Part shown: positions 8,054 through 15,925 of the stretch, in pieces | How positions within the stretch are numbered: the stretch's first letter is position 1 | Layout of the letters: the number at the start of each line of letters is the position of its first letter | NCBI RefSeq assembly: GCF_001280595.1 | Contig: NZ_LITU01000050.1 | Location: 99,944-147,922 of the forward strand | DNA length: 47,979 bases | Direction: 5' to 3' | From: Paenibacillus xylanivorans | GTDB taxonomy: Bacteria > Bacillota > Bacilli > Paenibacillales > Paenibacillaceae | Program-made: the position numbers and the translations under genes | The notes under the pieces: model-generated | Told to the model about the DNA's origin: nothing | Databases searched by the model: none | The model's input: the letters and a program-made list of their open reading frames with translations, nothing else

Positions 8054-8108
8054 GCAGAGCAAGCAAAGCAACCAATGAGTTAAATGGAACTTTGAAAGGA
8101 GTCATACA

Positions 8109-8468
8109 ATGGTAAGTACGCATGATAACAAAGCAGCTAATTATAGAGCAAATGGGATAAGTAAATTAACCATAGCTATTAGTGTTGTAGTTATCATAAT
8201 TGTGATTCTGGCTTTTACCAATCCATCCAGAACAGATTTCTTTAAATGGCTGGAAAGCGAATATGCTATACATGTTTCCTACGACATCAATGCAGGAAAG
8301 ACGTATACACAGATCACGAACGGCCAGGAAAAGAGTCTTATTTTTAGAAGCGGACATATACAGCATGTGGGGATCTATACGACGTATGATGAGCTTTTTA
8401 CGGATGCAGAAGGCAATGATATCAACATTAAAGCCCTTGGTATAATGAACATTTTTTTTAAAAGATAA
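8109..8468 (+). CDS. Membrane-anchored protein, DUF4359-like
   Basis: 119 residues with one membrane segment (about 19-37) near the N-terminus and an exported or periplasm-facing C-terminal domain. After the membrane segment comes FTNPSRTDFFKWLE, and the end GNDINIKALGIMNIFFKR resembles DUF4359 proteins, whose function is unknown. ATG8109 has AAAGGAG at good distance. A terminator-like hairpin lies 45 nt downstream. Confidence 0.65.
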   Translation: MVSTHDNKAANYRANGISKLTIAISVVVIIIVILAFTNPSRTDFFKWLESEYAIHVSYDINAGKTYTQITNGQEKSLIFRSGHIQHVGIYTTYDELFTDAEGNDINIKALGIMNIFFKR

Positions 8469-8512
8469 TAGGTTTCTGTTCCAACTATAGGATCGGTAGG
8501 GGGTTCCGACAT

Positions 8513-8557
8513 ACCACGCTTTTGTATGATGCAAATATGCAGAGCAGCGTGGTTTTT
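8513..8557 (+). terminator. Terminator-like hairpin
   Basis: ACCACGCT (8513-8520) pairs with AGCGTGGT (8546-8553), eight perfect pairs around a 25-nt loop, followed by TTTTG. The remaining gap to 8708 holds a short open stretch ending FHIMGYDVPTEKI, perhaps a gene relic. Confidence 0.7.
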
Positions 8558-8708
8558 GTGTTGAGCAGAATCCGTAAGGAGGGGGAGGATTACGTTATTT
8601 GGTTCATTCGAAAATTCCACATTATGGGTTATGATGTACCTACAGAGAAAATTTAACATACATAGGAAGTTTTTTGGGGATTGAGATTATTCCAGTGGGA
8701 GGAATAGA

Positions 8709-9386
8709 ATGAAAGCCATTTTTCTTGATTTCTATGGGACAGTTGTTCATGAAGATGATGATATTCTTCCAGTGATTTATAAACAAGTTCAGGCGACAGC
8801 GCAGGTTGAATGTACAACGGATGAGATCGGAGCATATTGGTGGAAGGCTTTTTCAACGTTGTTTTATGCAAGCCACGGCAGTCAGTTTACCACGCAAAGA
8901 ATGCTGAATGTGCAATCTCTGGCAGAAACGCTTCTCCATTTCAAATCGGATCTACAAGCTGAGTCTCTTAATCAGGAACAGTTGGCACATTGGCGTAACC
9001 CTGGCATATTTGCTGATTCAATTCCCTTTCTTCATTCTCTTGAAGTTCCGGTATATATCCTTTCCAATATCGATACTGATGACGTGAAAGCCGCAATGAA
9101 GGCACATAACATTGAAGTGACCGGAGTAATTACCAGCGAGGATGTTCGATCTTATAAGCCAAGGTCAGAGATGTTTGATGAAGCGATCAAGAGGTATGGT
9201 TTGCAGCGAGATGAGGTGATCCATATAGGGGATTCTCTGATCAGTGATGTACAAGGAGCGCAAAATGCGGGGATTAAGGCTATCTGGTTGAATCGAAAAG
9301 GAAAACTCAAACCGCAACAGATTACACCGGATTATGAGTGCAAAGATCTTGGCGAAGTTGTGCATATGTTGGAGGCTTGGATATGA
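8709..9386 (+). CDS. HAD-family hydrolase
   Basis: 225 residues with the HAD motifs in order: motif I FLDFYGT with the nucleophile Asp7, motif II ILSNID, motif III lysine in RSYKPRSEMF and motif IV HIGDSLISDVQGA. The helical cap between motifs I and II makes it subfamily IA, typical of phosphatases of small phosphoesters and of haloacid dehalogenases. Motif I has Tyr9 where a second Asp is usual (DxDGT), which may favour a dehalogenase-like or altered activity. Its stop overlaps the ATG of the following lipoprotein gene. Confidence 0.88.
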   Translation: MKAIFLDFYGTVVHEDDDILPVIYKQVQATAQVECTTDEIGAYWWKAFSTLFYASHGSQFTTQRMLNVQSLAETLLHFKSDLQAESLNQEQLAHWRNPGIFADSIPFLHSLEVPVYILSNIDTDDVKAAMKAHNIEVTGVITSEDVRSYKPRSEMFDEAIKRYGLQRDEVIHIGDSLISDVQGAQNAGIKAIWLNRKGKLKPQQITPDYECKDLGEVVHMLEAWI

Positions 9387-9895
9387 AAAAGTTAACCGTG
9401 TTGTCGTTATTATTTCTGTTCTTAATTGCCTGTCAGGATAAAACAACCCATGAAGCTGTGCAGAAACCAACGATTCCAGTGACGGAAAGCGTTACGGATG
9501 AAGTAATCGAGCAGAAGGACGACGAATCAGAAGCACCCAAAGAAGACAAAGGCATTCCTCCTGTCTATCTTGATGAAACGAAGTATACAGGTGATGAACT
9601 GGAAATCGTCAAACTGATGAACGTTCGCATGCGTTATATATGGGAAGAGGATGAGAAGGGCTATATGAGCCTTTTTGATCCACAATCGCCAGTCTCAGGC
9701 ATGCCAGTATCAAAAGTTCGCAAGGTGATCTCAATGAGCAAGATCAAGATTCGAGAGCAAAAGAAGCTCTATGAGGCGCTTGTAATGGTTACTGAATTAA
9801 GAGAGAACGGGGAAGAGTTCGGCCCTAGCATGGTGTTTTGGAAAAAGAAAGCAGATGGCGATGCTGCGAAATGGATTTTTGCAGACATCGATTAA
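9383..9895 (+). CDS. Secreted lipoprotein, hypothetical
   Basis: 170 residues with a lipoprotein signal peptide: MKK, a hydrophobic run and the lipobox LIAC with Cys17 as lipidation site. A Glu/Pro/Lys-rich linker (about 24-60) follows, then a globular domain of about 100 residues, ELEIVKLMNVRMRYIWEED to the end, with no family I can name. ATG9383 overlaps the HAD stop (ATGA); the upstream in-frame start at 9338 would bury the signal peptide and is rejected. It probably sits on the outer face of the membrane. Confidence 0.82.
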   Translation: MKKLTVLSLLFLFLIACQDKTTHEAVQKPTIPVTESVTDEVIEQKDDESEAPKEDKGIPPVYLDETKYTGDELEIVKLMNVRMRYIWEEDEKGYMSLFDPQSPVSGMPVSKVRKVISMSKIKIREQKKLYEALVMVTELRENGEEFGPSMVFWKKKADGDAAKWIFADID

Positions 9896-9933
9896 CAACA
9901 ACTGAATGAAATGAAGTTAAGGGTGATGAAATC

Positions 9934-10782
9934 ATGACAAAACAATTGATACTTATTGAGGGATTACCGGGTTCAGGAAAGTCGACGATTGCCAAGATCG
10001 TTTCAGAGATTCTGACTGAGCAAGGCAAAAAGGTGCAACTCATCCAGGAAGGGAACCTGGATCACCCTGCTGATTATGATGGTGTGGCCTTTTATTCTGC
10101 GGAAGAGTTCAGGTCTTTGGTGGATGCTCACGAGGCATGTAAACATATATTGGAGAGCAGAGCTGCAGTCTATGAGGAGGGTTTCCTGATTCCGTATGGC
10201 AAAATGAAAGAGGAATTTGGAGTGGATTTTCCTGATCATGTGGTGCAGGAGATATTTTGCAAAGATATTTACGAACTACCTTTTGAACAAAATGTGAAGC
10301 TGATCACCGAAAAATGGCGGAGTTTTACCGAAAGCGTGATAAGTGCGGAGGATAATTCCATCACCATATTCGAATGTTGTTTCATTCAAAATCCACTGAC
10401 CATAGGTATGGTGAAATACAATCAATCCAGAGAAGAAAACGTGCAATATGTTCTGGAATTGGAGCGCATCGTTCAACCATTGAATCCGCTCCTAATCTAT
10501 ATTCATCAGGAGGATCTTGCACATACCTTTGACAAAGCAATCCAGGAAAGACCCAAGGAATGGTCCGATGGATTCATACAATACTACACAAATCAAGGAT
10601 GGGGACTCGCGAAAGGATATCATGGTGTTGAAGGCACGATGAAGGTTCTTCAGGCAAGAAAAGAGTTGGAGACCGAGATTTATCAGTTACTGAAGATGGA
10701 CAAACATTGGCTGGACAATTCGGAATATAACCGCGCTGTTTGCCAGGAGGAACTGGATAAGATCCTGAAAATTTCACTTTGA
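9934..10782 (+). CDS. P-loop kinase-like ATPase
   Basis: 282 residues with an N-terminal Walker A GLPGSGKST (10-18) after LILIE, typical of small-molecule and nucleoside kinases. A second acidic strand end, ITIFECCFIQ, resembles the DE/FE substrate site of deoxynucleoside-kinase-like and zeta-like proteins. The rest is helical with conserved-looking LLIYIHQEDLAHTF. The substrate is unknown. It stands alone, 38 nt after the lipoprotein stop. A relic with a related beginning, MTKLVLLSG, lies at 13234. Confidence 0.78.
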   Translation: MTKQLILIEGLPGSGKSTIAKIVSEILTEQGKKVQLIQEGNLDHPADYDGVAFYSAEEFRSLVDAHEACKHILESRAAVYEEGFLIPYGKMKEEFGVDFPDHVVQEIFCKDIYELPFEQNVKLITEKWRSFTESVISAEDNSITIFECCFIQNPLTIGMVKYNQSREENVQYVLELERIVQPLNPLLIYIHQEDLAHTFDKAIQERPKEWSDGFIQYYTNQGWGLAKGYHGVEGTMKVLQARKELETEIYQLLKMDKHWLDNSEYNRAVCQEELDKILKISL

Positions 10783-10842
10783 AATACTAAAGTACAAGAT
10801 TTCTTCGCACGGTAATACAATACATAACGGAGGTTTATTTTC

Positions 10843-11028
10843 ATGTTATTTCTCGAGGCAACACTAATCGTCATTACCGCTCTATTGTTCATCGTAGGTG
10901 TAAGGAGCAAACGCAAAACATTGGTCAGATGGGGCATAGGGAGTTTAACTTTGTTAATTGTACTTTTTATCCCATCGTTTGTTAACGGATTTGTGGATGG
11001 GTTTTCCTCTGGCTGGTCGGCAAAGTAA
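10843..11028 (+). CDS. Small two-helix membrane protein
   Basis: 61 residues: two hydrophobic helices (about 3-20 and 32-50) joined by a basic turn RSKRKTLVR. CGGAGG precedes ATG10843 at good distance. Function and family are unknown. After it, 11053-11133 has an SD-like GGAGG and a 22-codon open stretch (FLKKDLCNLHDKEGIKHYVQ) that may be a relic. Confidence 0.65.
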   Translation: MLFLEATLIVITALLFIVGVRSKRKTLVRWGIGSLTLLIVLFIPSFVNGFVDGFSSGWSAK

Positions 11029-11142
11029 ACCTAGATACATTCAAAAGGTATGGAGGTCTATCCGGTGTTTTTGAAAAAGGATCTGTGCAATCTGCATGAT
11101 AAAGAAGGCATTAAGCATTACGTTCAGAAATAGGAGGAGCCT

Positions 11143-11709
11143 ATGGATATCACATTTATTCGTCATGGTCATGCTGAACATTTGCTTAATTATCCTCATC
11201 AGCTAAACCAGTTTCATCCTGGGCTTACTGAGCGGGGAAAGAGGCAGGCGAATGAATTGCAAAAGCAGATTAAAATCTTACCGGAAGACAGAATTTTGGT
11301 GAGTCCTACGAAACGAACGATAGAAACGGCAGTCCTCTTAACCTCAAGCGATAAACTGATAGTCTGTCCACTCGTTGGCCCGAGAATGTTCCCTCAAAAT
11401 CCGGAGTTCCCCGTTCTGCGCTGTGATCAGATCTATTCGAAGGACGAATTAAATGCTCAGTATACGGGGTTGCGAATTCTTGATTTTGAGCTTGATTGCT
11501 GGTTGGATGGGATTAATCGAATGGAAGAACGTCTATTTGAGGCTTATGCTGGACAGCTAATTCAATGGTGCAGGGAGCAGAGCGGGAGTATTTTTATCAT
11601 TTCACATGATGGTACGATAACAAGTTATAGAGCTTTTCTTGGAGAGCAGGGGTTAACCCGAAGTGACTTTCTAGGCGAAGCAGGGCATTACACGATTAGA
11701 GATCTCTAA
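11143..11709 (+). CDS. Histidine phosphatase family protein
   Basis: 188 residues with the catalytic RHGHAEH (Arg7, His8) and the second histidine in IISHDGTITSY, the two halves of the histidine phosphatase active site. SPTKRTIETA supplies the second arginine. The family covers phosphoglycerate-mutase-like phosphatases acting on sugar phosphates, nucleotides and other small metabolites. A TAGGAGGAGCCT ribosome site precedes ATG11143. The substrate is not predictable. Confidence 0.88.
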   Translation: MDITFIRHGHAEHLLNYPHQLNQFHPGLTERGKRQANELQKQIKILPEDRILVSPTKRTIETAVLLTSSDKLIVCPLVGPRMFPQNPEFPVLRCDQIYSKDELNAQYTGLRILDFELDCWLDGINRMEERLFEAYAGQLIQWCREQSGSIFIISHDGTITSYRAFLGEQGLTRSDFLGEAGHYTIRDL

Positions 11710-11746
11710 TATAGAAGGTCAATATCTAAACTAAGGGGGATTTTTC

Positions 11747-12259
11747 GTGAGATTATCGGATTATGAATATTTGGTTTTGGCTCTGAAAGAGGCAGATCAG
11801 GCGCTAATAGAAGGGACCTATCCGATTGGAGCGATAATTGTGGATGTGGACGGGAATGTCGTGAGTAAAGGAAGAAACCGAGTATTCTCCGAATGTGATC
11901 CCACCGCACACGCTGAAGTCGATGCTATTCGTCAGGCAGGGCAACATTTGCTGGATGTAAGTAAGAAGCGATACACGAAGAATGACCTGAGCCTCTACTC
12001 CACCTGTGAACCTTGTCCCATGTGTTCATGCACCATATTAATGTCCGGGATCAAAAAGATCGTATGGGCAGCGGATGATGAAGGTTATGGCGGGCTTAGA
12101 CGTTTTAAAGAGGGCCCTCATTTTATCCATCTGTTCGACACACTTTCCTGTGTTGCAGCACCATATCTTGATTTGGAAAATAGACAGCGAGCGTTGCTTG
12201 CCCAATGGAATATTGGTAGAGGTTTGCTTAATACAGAGTGGGAGACTCCCAAACAATGA
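11747..12259 (+). CDS. Nucleoside/guanine deaminase-like zinc enzyme
   Basis: 170 residues with both zinc motifs of the cytidine/deoxycytidylate deaminase superfamily: TAHAEVDAI, with the catalytic glutamate, and STCEPCPMCSCTI. The spacing and PCPMC pattern fit the guanine deaminase / TadA branch rather than cytidine deaminase. GTG11747 follows AAGGGGG. A four-base ATGA overlap joins it to the following membrane HTH gene. It should not be confused with the broken deaminase at 15.1 kb. Confidence 0.9.
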   Translation: MRLSDYEYLVLALKEADQALIEGTYPIGAIIVDVDGNVVSKGRNRVFSECDPTAHAEVDAIRQAGQHLLDVSKKRYTKNDLSLYSTCEPCPMCSCTILMSGIKKIVWAADDEGYGGLRRFKEGPHFIHLFDTLSCVAAPYLDLENRQRALLAQWNIGRGLLNTEWETPKQ

Positions 12260-12633
12260 AATCCATTCCCATCTCCATTTTACTAGCCAGTGTCATTTTG
12301 GGAATATCGTTCATAGTTGGTTGCCTGTTGCTATCAAATCAGGGGAGATCTAGTGAATCGACTCAGGCAGTGGAGCAGGCTGTGCCGAACAATAAAAAAA
12401 CATTAATGACGATCCAAGAAACGGCGGAGTATCTGAGTATGACTAAAGAACAGGTGATGGACATTATTAAGGCCGAACAAGGAAGTTTCTCGGCATCGGG
12501 TTTCTTTGAAGGAAAAATGTTTCCTTTCATCAAGGTTCAAGATCAATTTTTGGTTAGTAGAATCGAGTTGGAATTGTGGGCTCAAGATGCATCTTCAAGT
12601 CATAGAAGATATATTAATGGGCAGATGCAATAG
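12256..12633 (+). CDS. Membrane-anchored helix-turn-helix (excisionase-like) protein
   Basis: 125 residues. A single N-terminal hydrophobic helix (about 6-26) is followed by a polar linker and an excisionase-like (HTH_17) domain: LMTIQETAEYLSMTKEQVMDII, then FPFIKVQDQFLVSRIELELW. In classic members this domain binds DNA; here it is tethered. By charge distribution the domain may even face outside, and IVGC at 20-23 could be a poor lipobox. ATG12256 overlaps the deaminase stop. Similar membrane-HTH proteins occur in Bacillales with unknown role. Confidence 0.75.
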   Translation: MKSIPISILLASVILGISFIVGCLLLSNQGRSSESTQAVEQAVPNNKKTLMTIQETAEYLSMTKEQVMDIIKAEQGSFSASGFFEGKMFPFIKVQDQFLVSRIELELWAQDASSSHRRYINGQMQ

Positions 12634-12678
12634 TCCTATGGGAACGACGGCCTAAACAAACAAAGGAGAGAATTTGAA

Positions 12679-13275
12679 ATGGAGTTCGCGGGACAGAAGA
12701 TAAGAATAACACCTGTCACAGAACAGGACCTCGACTTTATAAGCAAACTTGAATGTGATGCGAGTATATGGAGTTTCGAGGAGAACGTTGAAACGGATAC
12801 TGAGAAAGTTCGCGATAGATATCGTAGTCATTTTTTCACTACGGATGAAAAACCGTATGCCTATGATTTTATTATTCGTCGTTTGGAAGATCCAGAAGGT
12901 GAACCAATTGGTCTTATCCAAATGTGGAGCTATGTGGATCATAGAAAAAGCTGGGAACTCGGATTCGCGCTGCTTCCGAATTATGTAGGGGAGGGCTACG
13001 GAAGTGAGGCTACGAATCTTTTATTAGAATTTGCATTCAACGGGTTACACGGCCATAAAGTGATAGGTATGTGCAATGCTCAGAATGTCCGATCGGCTGC
13101 GCTGATGCAGCATGTGGGTATGACACGGGAAGCCGTGTTCAAGGAAGAACTTTGGTGGAACAATCAATGGACGGATCAATATTTCTTCTCCATTTTAGAA
13201 AAAGAGTTTAGTGAACGAAGAGGGAGAGGTTCAGATGACCAAGCTGGTTTTGTTAAGTGGAAGGTGGGTCTCTAA
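12679..13275 (+). CDS. GNAT acetyltransferase, RimJ/RimL type, with an abnormal C-terminal tail
   Basis: 198 residues, GNAT_3/RimJ-RimL type: KIRITPVTEQDLDFI at the start, IQMWSYVDHRKSWELGFAL, cofactor loop NYVGEGYGSEA and CNAQNVRSAALMQHVGM. The fold ends near FFSILEKEFSER (about 174-185). The last residues, including DDQAGFVKWKVGL, do not look like this family. In another frame the same DNA reads MTKLVLLSG, the typical beginning of a P-loop kinase. The tail therefore looks like a fusion scar left by deletion of a downstream kinase gene. The stop overlaps the PhzF start by one base. Confidence 0.85.
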   Translation: MEFAGQKIRITPVTEQDLDFISKLECDASIWSFEENVETDTEKVRDRYRSHFFTTDEKPYAYDFIIRRLEDPEGEPIGLIQMWSYVDHRKSWELGFALLPNYVGEGYGSEATNLLLEFAFNGLHGHKVIGMCNAQNVRSAALMQHVGMTREAVFKEELWWNNQWTDQYFFSILEKEFSERRGRGSDDQAGFVKWKVGL

Positions 13276-13281
13276 TGAGTG
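13234..13281 (+). pseudogene. Relic: 5' end of a lost P-loop kinase gene
   Basis: ATG13234 with upstream AGAGAGG opens MTKLVLLSGRWVSNE and then stops. MTKLVLLSG is the hallmark first strand of zeta-toxin- and kinase-like P-loop proteins, normally followed by GSGKST. Only this piece remains, overlapping the end of the GNAT gene. The reading is inferred from pattern; 15 residues can arise by chance. Confidence 0.35.
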
Positions 13282-14168
13282 AAATCACTGTATATCATTA
13301 TGATGCTTTTTCGACGGTTCCTGGTAAAGGAAATCCGGCTGGAGTCGTCTTTCATGCCGATTCGCTCAGTGAAGAAGCGATGCAGCAGATTGCGCATAAA
13401 GTTGGCTTTAATGAAACGGTCTTCGTGATGAGATCCAAGTTTGCAGACGTTAGATTACGATATTTCACACCGGGTCATGAGATTAATCTGTGTGGGCATG
13501 CTACAATGGCATCCATGTTTGGGTTAAAGACTAGAGGGCTACTGGAGGATAAGCAGTCGATCACCATTGAGACTAATGTAGGCATATTGCCGATTCAGTT
13601 CCAGCAGGATGGCGATACGATCAACATTGAGATGAAACAGGATCAACCCCGTTTCATGCCATTCCAAGGTGACATAGAGAAGCTGGCAAATTCCATAAAT
13701 CTAACCACGGATGATATTGATCTATCCACACCCATCGTCTATGGAACTACGGGTACCTGGACGTTATTGATACCGATTCGTAAACGGACTTCTTTCCAAC
13801 AAATGAAACCGGATTCTTCTCTATTTCCTGAGATATTAGTTGAAAATCCGAAAGCTTCTTTGCATCCCTTTACGCTGGAAACCCGCGATTCAGATGCTCT
13901 AATGCATGCCAGACATTTTTCATCGCCCTTTTCGGGTACTACGGAGGATCCGGTTACGGGAACAGCATCCGGTGTGATGAGTGTCTATTATTTGGAGTAT
14001 ATGAATTCTGAGATGGATCAGGCTCATTTTGTTGTGGAGCAAGGGCATGAGGTTGGTAGAGATGGGAAAGTTCATGTTAGCGTGGTCAGAAATGGACAGG
14101 ACATGGATGTCAGAATACGAGGAACGGCTGTTTTTGTGGAGGAAATGAAAGTGGAGTTGGATACGTAA
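13275..14168 (+). CDS. PhzF-family isomerase/epimerase
   Basis: 297 residues, full length. The signature residues are there: GKGNPAGVV near the start, the general-acid/base Glu47 in GFNETVFV, INLCGHATMAS and, in the second half, EDPVTGTASGV. The family (PhzF, YfhB, YddE) has two mirrored hotdog-like halves and isomerises small carboxylated metabolites. There are no phenazine genes around, so a phenazine role is not supported. ATG13275 overlaps the GNAT stop (TAATG) and has GGAAGGTGGG upstream. Confidence 0.92.
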   Translation: MSEITVYHYDAFSTVPGKGNPAGVVFHADSLSEEAMQQIAHKVGFNETVFVMRSKFADVRLRYFTPGHEINLCGHATMASMFGLKTRGLLEDKQSITIETNVGILPIQFQQDGDTINIEMKQDQPRFMPFQGDIEKLANSINLTTDDIDLSTPIVYGTTGTWTLLIPIRKRTSFQQMKPDSSLFPEILVENPKASLHPFTLETRDSDALMHARHFSSPFSGTTEDPVTGTASGVMSVYYLEYMNSEMDQAHFVVEQGHEVGRDGKVHVSVVRNGQDMDVRIRGTAVFVEEMKVELDT

Positions 14169-14194
14169 CAACGTAAATAAAGGAGTGGATTTAG

Positions 14195-14986
14195 GTGGAT
14201 GAACAGGAGGTACTACATACAGTTACTCATTTGTTAAAAGAAGAATGTTCGGATTCCCTGGTAGGAATTTATTTGCACGGGTCCATGGCTATGGGGTGCT
14301 TCCTTCCTAATCAAAGCGATATCGATATTCTGGTGGTATGCCGGGAGCAGCTGTCTGCTGATACCTATCGAAGGATTGCGAAGAGATTGATGCACACCGA
14401 AGATGAAATGCACATTGTCACAGGATTTGAACTTAGTATTGTTTTGGAGTCTACGGTTGCTAAACTGACGTTTCCTACTCCATTTGAATTTCATTACTCC
14501 GCGTATCACCGGGAAAAGTATAGAACTGATGATCAATATCTTTGCGGTGGATACGAAGATCCAGATCTGGTAGCACACCTGGCCGTTATTGTTGACCGTG
14601 GAATTGTGCTTGTCGGCAAACCGATTAAGGAGTTATTCCAGCCCGTAAAACATGAATATATGTTGGCCTCTATTACATCTGACGTTGGTTCAGCTATGGA
14701 AGAAATAACGGAGAATCCTGTCTACTATGTTTTGAACCTAGCACGGGTGCTATTGTATGTGCAAGATTCGGTTATATACTCCAAGCGAGAAGCAGGCGAG
14801 TGGGCACTCATTCATATTTTACCGGAGTACAAAGAAGTCATCTCACAATGTCTGGCAAAGTATAACGGAGAGCTGGAAAGCGTGAATCTAAGTGATGATT
14901 TACTTCTGGATTATGCGAAGTACATGTTGGATGAAATAAAAGGTTTGGCGGAGTCTGGTTTGGAGCATGACGTGGAAAGCGATTAA
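14195..14986 (+). CDS. Aminoglycoside-nucleotidyltransferase-like protein (AadA/ANT(9) type)
   Basis: 263 residues. The N-terminal nucleotidyltransferase domain has HGSMAMGCFLPNQSDIDIL (Gly29-Ser30, with Mg ligands Asp42 and Asp44), and a C-terminal helical domain of DUF4111/AadA type includes YYVLNLARVLLY and REAGEWAL. Characterised relatives adenylylate streptomycin or spectinomycin, but many chromosomal members confer no measurable resistance, so the activity is inferred. GTG14195 has AAAGGAGTG about 10 nt upstream. It is followed closely by a broken deaminase gene. Confidence 0.85.
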   Translation: MDEQEVLHTVTHLLKEECSDSLVGIYLHGSMAMGCFLPNQSDIDILVVCREQLSADTYRRIAKRLMHTEDEMHIVTGFELSIVLESTVAKLTFPTPFEFHYSAYHREKYRTDDQYLCGGYEDPDLVAHLAVIVDRGIVLVGKPIKELFQPVKHEYMLASITSDVGSAMEEITENPVYYVLNLARVLLYVQDSVIYSKREAGEWALIHILPEYKEVISQCLAKYNGELESVNLSDDLLLDYAKYMLDEIKGLAESGLEHDVESD

Positions 14987-15071
14987 GGACAAGGTTGAGC
15001 AGAGCAAAGCAAAGCTTAAAGGGCCGTTACGACACAGCATAATACAGGATCTATCAATAAAAGGAGACATC

Positions 15072-15391
15072 ATGATGACCATAACGACAGAGGATTTGGA
15101 ACTGATTGAAGCAGCAAAGAACGTAATTTCGCGTTTGTATCAGGAGGGTAAGCATCACGTCGGGGCAGCAGTACGAACTCGATCTGGAAAAATATTTACG
15201 GCGGTACATTTGGAAGCCTATATCGGTCGTGTCTCGGTATGCGCGGAAGCGATTGCCATTGGTAAAGCCATTTCGGAAGGGGAACATGAATTCGAAACGG
15301 GAAGGACACACAGGTCATCTTGCAGGGAGAAGAGGGTTATTCTAAAACAACGATTGGGAAGCTATTACCACAAAAGTATACAAGAACATAA
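15072..15391 (+). pseudogene. Cytidine/blasticidin-deaminase-like gene with internal deletion
   Basis: AAAAGGAG and ATG15072 open a normal deaminase N-terminus: LIEAAKNVISRLYQEG, HHVGAAVRTRSG, then VSVCAEAIAIGKAI, which holds the first zinc ligand and the catalytic Glu. At about 15298-15303 the frame breaks. The expected C-terminus, DTQVILQGEEGYSKTT then GKLLPQKYTRT, continues two bases out of frame to TAA15389-15391. The stretch that should carry PCGxCRE, the other two zinc ligands, is absent, so about 30 codons were lost. Read straight through, the frame ends at 15404 in unrelated residues. The protein cannot bind zinc normally. Confidence 0.82.
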
Positions 15392-15410
15392 TAAGGAAAG
15401 GTAGATTGTG

Positions 15411-15866
15411 ATGTTTGAGATTGTTGATATTCGGCAAAAGCCGGACATGCTGCAGGCAGCTGTACAATATTTTTGGAAGCAGTGGGGCTCGGAATCGAGC
15501 TATCATTTTTACCGGGATTGCATAGAGCGTTCCGTGGAAACCGAGAGTGATGTGCCCCGATTTTATGTACTGTTGGATGGCGACAGGATTGTTGGAGGAT
15601 ATGCTCTGTTACGGAGTGATTTGAATAGCCGGCAGGATTTGTTCCCATGGTTTGCGTGCCTTCATGTTGATTCCGAATACCGGGGCCAGAACCTAGGCGG
15701 GCAACTACAGAATCATGCGATCAATGAGGTGAAGACGAAGGGTTACGACAAGCTGTATTTATGTACGGATTTGACGGACTATTATGAAAAAAATAACTGG
15801 GCGTATATCGGTAAAGGATATTTGCTCGATGATGAAGAGACTCGGATCTATGAAATATGCATATAA
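15411..15866 (+). CDS. GNAT-family N-acetyltransferase
   Basis: 151 residues: ACLHVDSEYRGQNLGGQLQNHA is the beta4/motif A cofactor site (YRGQNLG), and LYLCTDLTDYYEKNNWAYIG the C-terminal part. This arrangement resembles the GNAT of AAC(3)-VIa/AAC(6')-like small acetyltransferases, but the acceptor is unknown. GTG15408 and ATG15411 are adjacent; AAGGAAAGG lies upstream. It follows the broken deaminase by 20 nt and may share its transcript. Confidence 0.83.
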   Translation: MFEIVDIRQKPDMLQAAVQYFWKQWGSESSYHFYRDCIERSVETESDVPRFYVLLDGDRIVGGYALLRSDLNSRQDLFPWFACLHVDSEYRGQNLGGQLQNHAINEVKTKGYDKLYLCTDLTDYYEKNNWAYIGKGYLLDDEETRIYEICI

Positions 15867-15925
15867 AGGAAAGCTTTAATAACAAAAGAAAAAGGAAAAT
15901 ACGGATCCAGTAACCGAACGGAGTG

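Noticed and set aside
13275..14168. Phenazine biosynthesis
   Set aside because: PhzF-like proteins are widespread and no other phenazine gene is present.
14967..15071. Upstream in-frame extension of the broken deaminase
   Set aside because: It has no ribosome site and no similarity to deaminases, while AAAAGGAG sits right before ATG15072.
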